A DNA stretch of 64,000 bases from Paraspadella gotoi (Eukaryota; Chaetognatha): contig CM119266.1 of the NCBI GenBank assembly GCA_051294375.1, forward strand, positions 10,786,674 to 10,850,673, read 5' to 3'. The translations under genes were made by a program, and so were the position numbers. The notes under the pieces were generated by a model. It was given only the letters and a program-made list of their open reading frames with translations. It made no database searches and was not told the origin of the DNA. Below are positions 1-12,273 of the stretch, in pieces; positions within the stretch are counted from its first letter, which is position 1; every line of letters begins with the position of its first letter.

Positions 1-1083
1 GATTTCGTAGAAATATATTTTCTCCCTGCTACGGATCGCGCGGGGTGTTGCCGCGGAAAAGAGTGTGGTGGAAGAAAAAGGAAGAGGAGGAGGAGGAGGG
101 GACGTATTGGAACGAAGGATGGAATCATGGAATCATGGAATCAAGGAAGACAAAGGATTAGTTTACCGCGCGGCCGTCATTGGCCACTGGCCATTTACGT
201 TTTATTCTTATCCTTACAAAATCCGCATATATCTCATACTTGAGTTTTCCTATATGTCGATTTGTCTGTCTATCCGTCTCTCTCTCTCTCTCTCTCTCTC
301 TNNNNNNNNNNNNNNNNNNNNNNNNNAGACGTTATAATAATGCCCACGAATTTTCGCATACTTATTAGGTGGGTTTTTTTTTATTATAAATAATAAAATA
401 AAGGAGAGAAAAGGGAAAAAGGGGAAAGGGAAGAGGAAAAAAAATAATTTTTTCATAATTAGCAAGAAATTTATAATATAACTCACTGTCTTCCCCAACA
501 TTATTTAATGAATAAGAAAAATTATCATGCTGTGTCCGCGTATCAAAAAAAGCATCGAAGATGTGGTTGGCAAATTATGAAGCTATGGTTTGATATAATA
601 AACTATTAACAATTTATTCTTAATACATTTTCTCACTTAAGTTGATTATAAGAAAGAAGAAATCGGCTATTAGGCATTTATGACGGATTTTAATAATTAA
701 ATCTAGTCGGCGCTCGATATATCAGATGAATGTACCTGCCTTCTTAAACCACGTGTTATTGTTGTCTTTAAGTATTATGTCCACGTCTCACCAATATATG
801 AAAGATGTTATAAAGATGTATGACGAGGTATACAGTCTTATGAATCTGATGAAGAGGAAATAAAGAAAGAAAAAAAAAGCAAGGCGCAGAATGACTGCTA
901 GGAATAGATAAAGCCAAGCCAGACGTGGCATAGCCCATACTGTAATGTCTACGTGTGTAATATGCAGGGCACACCAGTAGGCCATCCGTGTTTGCTTATG
1001 CATGGTGTTTGAGACGAGTTATATTGACGTCCCAGGAAGAATGTTCGTAGACGGCTGGAGAAGGCGTTGACGGGGGGAGAGAA
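1..1083. other. Non-coding stretch, no gene seen
   Basis: AT-rich DNA with a (CT)n tract at 279-301 that runs into a 25-N gap (302-326). I see no exon with convincing splice borders. It ends where the first inverted repeat begins. Confidence 0.6.
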
Positions 1084-3300
1084 CTGTCATCTTCAAACGA
1101 ACGACAGCCCCGTCACGTCTTTTTCGCTGGGCAAGCAGCGTCGAGTGAGGTCAAGGGTAGCGGGCGTAGCGGGGGGCGGGGTGTTGGAGTGCCTTCGCGA
1201 AAACAAGCGATAAGCCCGGTATTATTTTTCGATCCCCCCGCATTCAAAAAGGCCGGGGGCGGGATGTTAGCGATTATAGGGTCGGGGAATGGGGATTGGG
1301 ATTTGGGATGGGTCATTTTTTTTCTCCGAGGATTGAAATTCTGAAATTTATCGAACGAGAGCGAATGCAAGTACAAGGAAGCGCCTAGATCGAGGTTAGT
1401 AAAACGAAGGTCTGTCATGACCGTCAGAGAGTGTACGAGAACTGAATGTGAATACTTGATTGATGGTAAATTATAGAAACATTAAAACGACGACAGTCGA
1501 CGATAACGACGCACGAAAATGACGAAGATATCCCGCTAATCACTTGTGAATCAGATGAAAGAAATCACGTTCGTCCAATGCGTCAAACCTTCGACACCAA
1601 ATGACGCTCAACTCACTTCTCTCTCGTCTCTCTCCTCTCTCTCTCTCTCTCCTCTCTCTCTCTCCTCTCTCTCTCTCTCTTTCGTCCGATGGGACGGCGA
1701 TGTTTTTTGTCTGTCAATAAAAAGAAATTAATCACCAGAAGGCGATTTTTATGATGGATGACTTCTGGTTTCTCGCCGCCGCGACGCCGCGCCACCTCCG
1801 CCGCCGCTGCCTCCGTCGCCGCGGCGGAGCGGCGCAGCGTCGGCGCCTCCCGACCGTGGATCCTAAGGCGACTGGACCGAAGAGGGTGAGTCGAACGACC
1901 TTGAGGTAAGGTCTTCGGAGCGGAAAACCAGAACGAAAGAAAAAGAGAAGGAAAAGAAAGAAAAAAAAACAAAGAAAGAAAGAAATGGGCGCATATGCGT
2001 TGAAGAAATATTGAAAAGAGAAAAAAAAAATGGTTCGACGACCGTAGAAAACAAAGTCAAAGACGCGATTCTTTCAAGATAAGACGTTTTTAAAAGTTCA
2101 TTAATGACTCGATTTTTCTTATTGACGTTTATCTCTCAAAGAGAAGAAAACTACTTGCAGCACAAGCAGATGTCGATGAACCGAATGAATCTTGAACTTT
2201 TAAAACGACAACAACAACGACAATAAACAAAACAAAAAAAGATATCTTCTCGAAAATAATGGGGAAGACTGTGTCGATTGGTTTTTATCCTCAGTACGAA
2301 GAGGTCAATGACCGCTCGGCCTTTCTTCTTCCTCTTGACGAGTCACATCCTCGCATTAAAGGACTTCACCATCCGGCAATATTTGCCATTTCTTTGCCAT
2401 TTCCCATCTGTTTCCTCCTCTGCCCTTTTACCTTCTACTACCCTAACGCCATCTAGGACGCTTTTTTCGGTCACTCGGCTCGTTGCGCCCTCTCGATCCA
2501 TCGATCACCCGTGTTTCCGGTGTTTGAGCGCGACGACGACGACGACGAAAACGACGACGACGCCTCCGACTCCGTTCACCGTGAAGACGTGGAGCGTCTC
2601 CTCGCGCGTCGTTTGCTTCGGACGCGGTCCATTGGACGGCGTCACGGTCGTTGATCCGTCGACGGTAGCGCTTCTTCTTTTCGAGTCTCCACGCCCACTT
2701 CCCAAAAGGATTTTTATCAATTGTTTTTATTTGTTTCTATTTACCATTTTTCTATTAGCTACATTGTATTTATTCGTCACAATATTTTCGGGTGAAACAG
2801 GAGACATCGACTGGGTGAACGCATGAACAGCGGGCCGATGGGCGATCAAAGTGAATCCATATTTGTAATCACATTCTCACAAAACACTTCACCGCCCACT
2901 CGCTCTAATTACACCACCACCAACCACCAACCACCCCCGTAACACCTTAGCCATCTATCGGCGATGAACCGCGACGTTAAATCGTTCGAACTCGAGGGAC
3001 GACGTCCCGAGCGAGAAGCGGACGTTTGAAAAAGGGGACGATTCAAAGAGGAAAAATTGAGAAGCGGACGAAAAAGCGTACAGTCAAAAAAAGGTTCTTA
3101 AAATGATAAGATCTAATGGAAAGTTGAAAAAAAAAGTGTAAAATGGAAAAAAGGTTTTTTAAAACGCTCGAAACCAGACACATGGACATTGGACATTGGA
3201 CAATGAAATTGCCACACAAAAAACGTCAAAAGCCTGAAACAAAAGCTGGACTGGTGGCAAAACTGACAGTTCAATCGCCTGAGTGAAACCATACCTCGCA
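1084..3300 (+). repeat. Inverted repeat A, left arm
   Basis: This 2.2-kb segment recurs in reverse complement at 4942-7082. Landmarks shared by both copies include the GC-rich block near 1140-1290 (copy near 6900-7070), the (GAC)n tract near 2530 (copy near 5690-5740) and the block at 3240-3300 (copy at 4942-5000). The copies differ mainly by short indels. No convincing coding exon is seen in either arm. The arrangement around N gaps suggests an assembly fold-back rather than a biological palindrome. Confidence 0.85.
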
Positions 3301-3313
3301 TTCTAGCCTTTTT

Positions 3314-3586
3314 GACGCATATTTTTTTTTTTTCAAAATGGAAATACTTCCTAAGATCCGCCTTCACTCCCAACCAGAGCCCCTCTTCTCTCCCCCTCTC
3401 GCTCCCCTCTCCCTCTTCCCCGTGCTTTTTCCCGTTAATCGTCGGCTATCTGACCGCCGCGGACCCCTTGACAAGCGGCTATATTAACAGCTTGTTGAGC
3501 GATATTTTTGCGTAGCGGAGAGAGAGAGAGACGAGAGAGAGAGATGAGGAAGGAGAGAGAGGAGAGAGAGAGAGAAGGCTTAGCAT
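3314..3586 (+). repeat. 273-bp exact direct repeat, copy 1
   Basis: This segment is repeated base for base at 4669-4941. Copy 1 ends at an N run (3587-3648) and copy 2 starts directly after a 25-N gap (4644-4668). It includes a (GA)n tract. An exact copy between two contig ends is typical of an unresolved overlap. Confidence 0.9.
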
Positions 3587-3648
3587 NNNNNNNNNNNNNN
3601 NNNNNNNNNNNNNNNNNNNNNNNNNNNNNNNNNNNNNNNNNNNNNNNN

Positions 3649-3683
<35 letters not shown>

Positions 3684-4608
3684 TGCACCCATATGGAAAG
3701 ACGTTCGGAACACGCGGCTGTATCTTTTTTCAATCACGCACCATAAATCATAAACGCCAGCGTCTCTTTTTGCTGTGACTCTTTTGTGTCACGAAAAGAA
3801 GAAGAAAAAAAAACACCGTTCCTCTTTTTCGGTCAAACCAACATTTTTTTCTTCTCTTTTCTCGGAAATTACGTCGGTCGGTGACAGAAACGAAACGAGA
3901 ACGAGACAAATGGCGAATGCAATTTCACCGAAAAAAGTCAAAANNNNNNNNNNNNNNNNNNNNNNNNNNNNNNNNNNNNNNNNNNNNNNNNNNNNNNNNN
4001 NNNNNNNNNNNNNNNNNNNNNNNNNNNNNNNNNNNNNNNNNNNNNNNNNNNNNNNNNNNNTGGAAGAGGGGACGAGAAAGAGAAGGATAGATTGTGCGAA
4101 TGTAAAGGTATGTAAAGGAAAATCAATTATAAAAGTGTGAGGAGATTGATATAAAAGTGATAAATTTATTCGGAAGGTGGTAAGATATGTTTTAAGAACG
4201 AAGATAGGAAAGGTAAATAAAAATGAAGGAACTTTAACGCAGAGGTTACTCTGGAAGATAAACTGCTCAGGATGAACCGAACTGACTGCTGAGGAAGTTT
4301 GCGCAAAAATAGTAAAAAGTCAACGGTGAGGACAGAAGAGTGAAAAAAAAAGAGTTTAAAAAAAGGGATAACACGTGTAAAGCGAAGTAAACGAGGTTGG
4401 GTTGGGTGGCAAAAGAGAGGGCGCTCGTAGAGGGAGTCGACATAGAGAGGGCGCGGCCATAATTGAGGCGATATGGCGCCACGCTCGAATGCGATTTTTC
4501 TTCTCTCGTCCGCCGAAGGATTTCTTGATTATCACCTCGAGGAATGACGTCAAATAGAAGAAGAGAAGGAAAAGGGAATAAGAGAGAGAAGACATAAAAG
4601 AGAAGAGA

Positions 4609-4643
<35 letters not shown>

Positions 4644-4668
4644 NNNNNNNNNNNNNNNNNNNNNNNNN
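3587..4668. other. Gap-rich loop between the arms of inverted repeat A
   Basis: Contains N runs at 3587-3648, 3944-4060 and 4644-4668, (GA)n tracts at 3649-3681 and 4612-4643, and AT-rich unique DNA. No gene is recognised. Confidence 0.7.
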
Positions 4669-4941
4669 GACGCATATTTTTTTTTTTTCAAAATGGAAAT
4701 ACTTCCTAAGATCCGCCTTCACTCCCAACCAGAGCCCCTCTTCTCTCCCCCTCTCGCTCCCCTCTCCCTCTTCCCCGTGCTTTTTCCCGTTAATCGTCGG
4801 CTATCTGACCGCCGCGGACCCCTTGACAAGCGGCTATATTAACAGCTTGTTGAGCGATATTTTTGCGTAGCGGAGAGAGAGAGAGACGAGAGAGAGAGAT
4901 GAGGAAGGAGAGAGAGGAGAGAGAGAGAGAAGGCTTAGCAT
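4669..4941 (+). repeat. 273-bp exact direct repeat, copy 2
   Basis: Identical to 3314-3586. It starts at the first base after a 25-N gap and leads directly into the right arm of inverted repeat A. Confidence 0.9.
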
Positions 4942-6573
4942 TGCGAGGTATGGTTTCACTCAGGCGATTGAACTGTCAGTTTTGCCCAGCTTTGTTTCAG
5001 CTTTTCGACGTTTTTTGTGGTCCACATGTCCAATGTCATGTGTCCGTTTCGAGCGTTTAAAAACCTTTTTTTCCATTCTTCACTTTTTTTTCAACTTTCA
5101 TAGAGTCTTCATTTTATAGAACCTTTTTTTTAGACTGTTCGCTTTTTTCGTCCGCTTTCTTCAATGTTTCCGATTTGTGCATCGTCCCCTTGTTCAAACG
5201 TGTCGCTTCTCGCTCGGTCATCTGCGGACGTGCGTCCCGCCGAGTTCGAACGAGGATTTAACGTTCCGCTCTGAGTTCATCGTCCGTATAGATGGCATAG
5301 TGTTACGGGGAGTGGCTTGCGTGGTGGAGGTCGATCTATAATTAGAAGACGGAGTGGGCGGTGAAGTGTTTTGTTGAGATAGTGATTACAAATATTGATT
5401 CACTTTTGATCGCCCATCGGCCCGCTGTTCATGGCGCAACCCGTCGATGTCTCCAGGTTCACCGACAATTATTGCGACGATAAATACAATGCAGCTCTTA
5501 GAAAATGATAAATAGAAACAAAATAAAAACAATTGATAAAAATCCTTTGGAGGTCGGCGTGGACACTCGAAAAGAAGAAGCGCTACCGTCACGATCACAC
5601 GACCGTGACGACCGATTCCAATGACGCGTCCGAGCAAACGACGCGCGAGGGAGACGCTCCACGTCTTCATCGGTGAACGGATATCGGAGGCGTCGTTCGT
5701 CGTTTCGTCGTCGTCGGTCAGTCGGTCGTCGTCGTGCTCAAACCCGGAACACGGGTGATCGATGGAATCGAGAGGGCGCAACGAGCAGTGACGACAAGCG
5801 CGTCTTAGATGGGGTTGGGTAGTGAAGTAAAAAGAGGCAGAGGAGCGAACAGAGGAATGGCAAGAAATGGCAAATATTGCCGGATGTTGAAAGTCCTTTA
5901 ATGCGAGGATGTGACTCGTCAAAGAGGTAAGAAGGAAAGGCCGAGACGGTCATTGAACTGCTTCGTTAGCTTGAGGATAAAAACAATCGACACTGTCTTT
6001 CCCATTCTTCGAGAAGATATCTTTGTTGTTTTGTTTATTGTCGTGTTGTTGTCGCTTTTAAAAGTGTTCAAGATTCATTCTGTTCATCGACATCTGCGTT
6101 GTGCTGCAAGTAGTTTCTTCTCTTTGAGAGATAAACGTCATAAGAAAAATCGATCATTAATGACTTAAAACGTCTTATCTTGAGAAGATTGCGCTACTTT
6201 GTTTTCATACTGACGTCGACCTTTTTTTTTTTCTCTTTCATATTCATGCAACGCAATATGCGCCCATTTCTTTTCTCCTTTGTTTTTTTTTTCTTTTCTT
6301 TTTCTTTTCTTTTTCTTTCTGTTCTGGTTTTTCGCTCCGAAGACCATACCTCAGGTCGTTCGATCTCACCCTCTTCGGTCAGTGCCTTAGGATCCACGTC
6401 GGGAGGCGCGACGCTTGGCGCCGCTCGCCGCGGCGACGGAGGCATGCGGCGGCAGGATGTGGCGCGGCGTCGCGGCGGCGAGGAACCAGAAGTCATCCAT
6501 CATAAAATCGCTGTCTGGTGATTAATCTGGGTTATGACAGACAAAAACATCGCTGCCCTTCGGCCGAAAGAGA

Positions 6574-6614
<41 letters not shown>

Positions 6615-7082
6615 GACGTCATTTGGTGTCGAAGGTTGACCAAATGACGAACTGATTCTTTCATTTTGATTCACAAGTGATTAGCGGGTCATCTTCGTCA
6701 TCTTCGTCGTCGTTATCGTCGACGTCGTCGTTTTATTGTTTCTATATTTACCTCAATTCAGTATTCACATCTCAGTCTCTCACTCTCACGGTCATCAGAC
6801 TTCGTTCACAACCTCGCTCTTCCTTCTTGTACTTCATTCGCTTCTCGTCGATAATTTCAGAGATTTAATCTCGGCGAAAAAAAAGTGACCCTATCTCAAA
6901 TCCCCAATCCCCATTCCCCGACCCTATAATCGCTAATCCTCGCCCCCGGCCGCTTTTGAAGGCGGGGTCGATATAGGGCTTCGCTTTCCGAAGCCCTACC
7001 AAACCCCGCCCCCCTACTTGACCCTCACCTCGACGCTGCTGCCGCGAAAAAGAGGCGTGAGGGGCTTCGTTCGTTGAAGACT
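4942..7082 (-). repeat. Inverted repeat A, right arm
   Basis: Reverse-complement copy of 1084-3300 with many short insertions and deletions. Similarity stops near 7082, where 1083 onward diverges. No gene is recognised in it. Confidence 0.85.
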
Positions 7083-8304
7083 CGCCGTCACCCTCGTACG
7101 AAACTTACCAAAAGGGGCCTTACTGTCGCCCTGCACTACCCGTCATACTCAAAGTTTGTTATACTTAAAGAAAAAGTATTAATTAATATATGTTTATACA
7201 ATGCTTATATTTGCCACTGATTTTTGATCGGACTAATTCTTATTCATAATATGAACCGATTTATATTAATTTCTGGCTAATTTTGAATATTTTCTTTATT
7301 TATTTATAACAACCTTATCAAGTGGGCATTATTATAAATAATCCAGTCCGTTATTTTTCAAATATAACAAGCCGTAATTATTGACACAGATATCCTCTTC
7401 CCTGTCTTTTCATTACTCGGCGTTCGCCAATCTTTTTTTAAACCCCCACTCCTCCAAGTCGGCGTCGGTCTTCCTCTCGGCAAATATCTTTCCCGCCCGA
7501 ATCTCGATTTACTGATCTTTATAGTCGATCTTTATTCAACGGGTTTGACCTTGCGAGATTCGCTTCCCTTTTANNNNNNNNNNNNNNNNNNNNNNNNNNN
7601 NNNNNNNNNNNNNNNNNNNNNNNNNNNNNNNNNNNNNNNNNNNNNNNNNNNNNNNNNNNNNNNNNNNNNNNNNNNNNNNNNNNNNNNNNNNNNNNNNNNN
7701 NNNNNNNNNNNNNNNNNNNNNNNNNNNNNNNNNNNNNNNNNNNNNNNNNNNNNNNNNNNNNNNNNNNNNNNNNNNNNNNNNNNNNNNNNNNNNNNNNNNN
7801 NNNNNNNNNNNNNNNNNNNNNNNNNNNNNNNNNNNNNNNNNNNNNNNNNNNNNNNNNNNNNNNNNNNNNNNNNNNNNNNNNNNNNNNNNNNNNNNNNNNN
7901 NNNNNNNNNNNNNNNNNNNNNNNNNNNNNNNNNNNNNNNNNNNNNNNNNNNNNNNNNNNNNNNNNNNNNNNNNNNNNNNNNNNNNNNNNNNNNNNNNNNN
8001 NNNNNNNNNNNNNNNNNNNNNNNNNNNNNNNNNNNNNNNNNNNNNNNNNNNNNNNNNNNNNNNNNNNNNNNNNNNNNNNNNNNNNNNNNNNNNNNNNNNN
8101 NNNNNNNNNNNNNNNNNNNNNNNNNGGTAGGGAGGAGGGAGAGAACTGAGTTAAACATTCTCCATCATTTCTTTTTTTTTTCTTCTTTTTCCTTCTTTTT
8201 CTCTCTAATCTGAATTTCCTTTTTTTTAAATCCGATTTTTCAAACTCACACCTGATTTTCCTCATTAATTATCCTCCCTTCTCGTTTACCATTCTACAAT
8301 GTCT
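7083..8304. other. AT-rich DNA and a 552-bp gap
   Basis: Mostly AT-rich non-coding sequence with an N run at 7574-8125. Nothing gene-like is seen on either strand. Confidence 0.6.
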
Positions 8305-8313
8305 CTTTCTTTT

Positions 8314-8400
<87 letters not shown>
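8305..8400. repeat. (CTTT)n microsatellite
   Basis: About 95 bp of nearly uninterrupted CTTT units, followed by a short interrupted extension to about 8430. Confidence 0.95.
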
Positions 8401-8401
<1 letters not shown>

Positions 8402-8632
8402 AAATTCTTAAATTATTTCTTTCTTTCTTTCGTTTTCTCATTCAACAATGCAAAATTTTTTTATTATCAAATTTGGTTTTTATTTTAAAACTTTTTTTTG
8501 AGACATAGAAACTTTCATAATCCTATTTCAACACATAAAGATGGATACCCACAGTGTGGTCCCACAAGTACACAAACAAATACCTTTTTATTTTCCCCGC
8601 ATCTGGGCTCAACGATGGCAAAACGCCATCTC

Positions 8633-8634
<2 letters not shown>

Positions 8635-8705
<71 letters not shown>
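8635..8705. repeat. (CT)n microsatellite
   Basis: About 35 CT units without interruption. The open frames of Ser-Leu or Arg-Glu across it are products of the repeat, not genes. Confidence 0.95.
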
Positions 8706-8707
<2 letters not shown>

Positions 8708-9151
8708 CGTCGCGCACACAATCGTTTTCTTGTTTTGAAATTTGAATTTTCTCGCTCTCGCGTGTTTTTGTGACGACGCGTCTTTCGACTGACGAAGACA
8801 AATAACTCTCTCTCTCTCTCTTCCGTTTGGTACAGCGTCATCCTATAGGCATCCCTGTCGTCAAAGGGCGCCAAACGCGAAAACACTCGCTCTCTGTCTC
8901 GCTTTCTGTCTCGGCTGTTTTGTCTTCCTCTCTCTCTCACTCTTTTTCATCTTTCCCGGCCCTCAAATCTTATGGACGTCCCTGTGAGAGAGAAANNNNN
9001 NNNNNNNNNNNNNNNNNNNNNNNNNNNNNNNNNNNNNNNNNNNNNNNNNNNNNNNNNNNNNNNNNNNNNNNNNNNNNNNNNNNNNNNNNNNNNNNNNNNN
9101 NNNNNNNNNNNNNNNNNNNNNNNNNNNNNNNNNNNNNNNNNNNNNNNNNNN

Positions 9152-9182
<31 letters not shown>

Positions 9183-9624
9183 AAGAAAAGAAAGAGATAT
9201 AGAGTAAAAAAAAAAGAAAGAAAAAAATAGACAAAGATCGCAGAAAGAAACGTATATGTGGAGGCGGCCATCTTGAAAATGCGTGGCGACATCTATCGCC
9301 ATCTACGTCAAGCTCCCTTCGTTTTCGTCGTCGTTCTCGTTTGGAGACGAGAATAGCGAGAAGATTGAATTCTCTCCTTTGACGAAAACCTCATCTCATG
9401 GTTGAACTGAATTCTTAAAAAAAAAGGAGAGAATTTTAGTTCGTAAGATGGCAAGCGAGGAAGAGAGAGAGAGAGAGANNNNNNNNNNNNNNNNNNNNNN
9501 NNNNNNNNNNNNNNNNNNNNNNNNNNNNNNNNNNNNNNNNNNNNNNNNNNNNNNNNNNNNNNNNNNNNNNNNNNNNNNNNNNNNNNNNNNNNNNNNNNNN
9601 NNNNNNNNNNNNNNNNNNNNNNNN

Positions 9625-9660
<36 letters not shown>

Positions 9661-10500
9661 AACAGACATTCAGACTCCTGCAGGCTGATAGTGTGTCACT
9701 GAGATAGAAAGACATACGGAGACAGAAACAGCGAACTTTGTTGGAAGGAGGAAAAAAAAGAAAAAAAAAGAAAAATGAAAAGAAAAGAAGTAATTGGAGA
9801 TTCCTCCGCGATCGATTTCATCCTTACTTTCAAACGACCGACCGAAAGAAATGAGAAAAAAAAGATAGAATTTCCGCTTCTAAAATGAACCGCGTAGAAA
9901 ATATAGAAAAAAACCTTTAATGATGTTCTCAACCGCCAGAGGCGACACCGACGTCTGTCGCTTCCCTCATCCACTCTCTCTCTATCGCTTCCTATACTCA
10001 TTATTTGATATCTCTATTTTCGTGGCTTTAGTCTACGTTATGATTAAATTCTCTTTTCTTTAACTAAATATATGCTCTAGGCCTTCTTATTTTTATTTAC
10101 CAAATCTTTTTGATGTTTCCATTAACAATTTCTCTTTCCGAATCTGATATAATATCACGCCCCTAAAGGCTTCTTTTTCAAAAATATTCCAATTCATATT
10201 TTCAATTTGAATACAAAGCGTTAAATAAATCTATATTTTATACACCTTTTCTCAAAAATCTTCTTACAAACCGTCGTCGATTTGACTCAGTTCAGTCTGC
10301 CCCTAAGCTTTGATTCCCCCCTCCGTCCAATACACCCCTATATTCTCCCCCTTCTATCATATCCCTTTTATCACTTATGCCATCTATCATCTCTCCCATT
10401 TTATCAGCTCCCTCCGATGGTCGACGAAATGGTAAAGAAACGAATTAAGATTCGCGATAAATGGAGTCGAAAAATGTTTTGGCGCCTTTTCACTTTTCAT
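8706..10500. other. GA-repeat and gap region, no gene
   Basis: Holds N runs at 8996-9151 and 9479-9624, each flanked by (GA)n, then AT-rich DNA to 10280 and pyrimidine-rich DNA to 10500. The only distinctive short motif is a GCCATCTT at 9267-9274, which matches the YY1/Pho core. No exon is supported. Confidence 0.6.
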
Positions 10501-10504
10501 CGAG

Positions 10505-10621
<117 letters not shown>

Positions 10622-10739
10622 GTCCAGGCGTCGAAGCGCCGAGTTTTTTACCCGCTTCTTTCGTCCGCTTCATTTTGATTTCATCGCTTCCTTTTTTCCT
10701 CACCTCCATTTTTGATTACTTACTAACTTACTAACTTTC

Positions 10740-10960
10740 TTTCTTCCATCCATCCATCCATCCATCCATCCATCCACCCTTCCTTCCTTACTTCCTTACT
10801 TCCTTCGTTCCTTCGTTCCTTCGTTCCTTCCTTCCTTCCTTCCTTCCTTTCTCTCTTTACCTCCCTTTCCTTCCCTTCCCTTCCCTTCCCTTTCCTTCCC
10901 TTTCCTTCCCTTTCCTTCCCTTTCCTCCCCTTTCTCTCCCTTTCTCTCCCGACGCGTCCT
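10740..10960. repeat. Compound pyrimidine repeat: (CATC)n, (CTTC)n, (CCTTTCCTTC)n
   Basis: A run of about eight CATC units is followed by CTTC and CTTAC variants and then CCTTTCCTTCC-type units. From about 10778 to 10950 the plus strand is almost pure pyrimidine. Confidence 0.9.
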
Positions 10961-11449
10961 AACACCCGGAAAAAATGTCGGCGCGCGGAAAAAGATAGAG
11001 AAGGAAAAAAAAGAGAGAAAGAGAATTTCTTCAATTTACTTTTTTTCCGCTTGGCGGCGCTACGTGAATGGCGGCTCAGCGACTACGATAACGACGACGA
11101 CGACGACGACGACGGGGAATCCAGGAGCGAATTTCGTTAAAAGAAGTTAAAAGAAAAAAAAAACCGTCTAAGATATAAACTCGGGTGGCGCCGTCAACTT
11201 CGACTCGTCTCCATTAAAGTTTTTTTTTTCTTCTTTTTAAACGCGAATTAATGATTCGTCGCTCGCTTATATTTTTACACTTAAGGCGCCAACCGACGCC
11301 TCGACGTATGAAAACCGGCGCCGGTTTCGCCGCTTTTTTGTAATCTCATATTTTTTTGATGATCGGCGTTGTTCCGTTATTTTTTATCGGCGCCGACGGT
11401 GGTGAGAAAGGGCGTCGAGGGCGCCGCTCTCGATTTTTTCTCGTTACAG
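10961..11449. other. Non-coding DNA with short (ACG)n tract
   Basis: Contains an (ACG)n tract at about 11085-11115 and several GGCGCC-type motifs between 11280 and 11430. A strong splice-acceptor-like sequence (T-rich stretch ending TTACAG) closes it at 11449. Confidence 0.5.
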
Positions 11450-11660
11450 AAGACGTAGAGAGGGATGATGAATTGATGATGATGAAAATTTTGATGACAA
11501 GTTTGATGGCAATATTGATGGCAATTTTGATGACAATATTGATGGCAATATTGATAACAAGATTGATGACAATGAGACAGGTTTTAATGTGAAAGACGAA
11601 GTCGATGCTCCCGATGCAATACTAATGAACAAAAAAACAATTAAAAATTCTAATAGTTAA
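11450..11660 (+). CDS. Possible exon: acidic protein with 12-bp coding repeats
   Basis: A polypyrimidine stretch ending TTACAG (11441-11449) precedes this segment. From 11472 a 62-codon frame runs to a TAA at 11658-11660. It reads as tetrapeptide repeats of the form Asp-Gly/Asp-Asn-Ile/Phe, followed by a mixed acidic and Lys/Asn tail. Because the DNA unit is 12 bp, repeat number can change without breaking the frame. The frame is not continuous with the acceptor: two TGA codons lie just before 11472, so one base would have to be in error, or the acceptor is not used. Another frame reads Met-Leu-Ile repeats and looks artificial. The DGN spacing resembles calcium-binding loops only superficially. 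No family is recognised, and it could be a non-coding minisatellite. Confidence 0.25.
11481..11576 (+). repeat. 12-bp minisatellite, 8 copies
   Basis: Eight consecutive units of consensus GATGRCAATWTT with one to three differences each; the last unit ends in GAG. Boundaries were read directly. Confidence 0.9.
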
Positions 11661-11878
11661 AAGAATAACGATATTAACATTATAAGGCCACCTTGAGAAG
11701 CGCGCATATTAATTAATTAATTGATAAACGTAATTAAAATGGGGAGCAAAAACCATCGAGTCAATGGAAAATTCCAAGCAAAATTCCAAGCAAGATTGGC
11801 GACTTAAAAATCCAAGCAATAAATAAATAAATACGAACGAATATAAGTGAACCCGACGACACTGAAATAAAAATGTGA

Positions 11879-12184
11879 AAAGCGAAACCGTCAACGACAA
11901 AAAAAGAGAAAAACGACGACAACAGCGACGAAAAATATAATAACAACGACAATAGCGAGGTCGACGATGACAACGCCGCCGCTAAAGGCGCCGCTAACAA
12001 CGACGCCGCGGTGGACGACGACGACGAAGACGACGTCCGACGCCGAGATGATTTATCATCGCGAATATTCCAAAAATGGAACTCGAGTGCGGGAGTAGAA
12101 AGCCCGCGAGGCGGCGGCGGCGGACAGGGGAGGAAAGAAGCTCGGTCGCCGCGGCTGGCGCTGCCTCTGCTGTTGTTGTTGTGA
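11879..12184 (+). CDS. Asp/Asn-rich open frame, doubtful coding
   Basis: A 101-codon frame follows a TGA at 11876 and ends with a TGA at 12182-12184; it contains no ATG. It is rich in Asp, Asn and Ala in its first half, then has an Arg/Asp patch, a mixed stretch with F-Q-K-W-N-S, a Gly run and a terminal Leu run. The composition follows GAC and GCC triplets in the DNA, and the opposite strand is also open, so this may be only a GC-rich simple-repeat region. It resembles the acidic frame at 11472 in style, which is why it is listed. Confidence 0.15.
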   Translation, partial: KAKPSTTKKEKNDDNSDEKYNNNDNSEVDDDNAAAKGAANNDAAVDDDDEDDVRRRDDLSSRIFQKWNSSAGVESPRGGGGGQGRKEARSPRLALPLLLLL

Positions 12185-12241
12185 CGGTGATCATCGTCGA
12201 AGCGACGTTTATGGCGCTGGAGATGAAGAGAGGGCTCTTTC

Positions 12242-12273
<32 letters not shown>

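Noticed and set aside
7519-8265. 248-codon minus-strand frame
   Set aside because: Nearly all of it is a 552-bp N gap.
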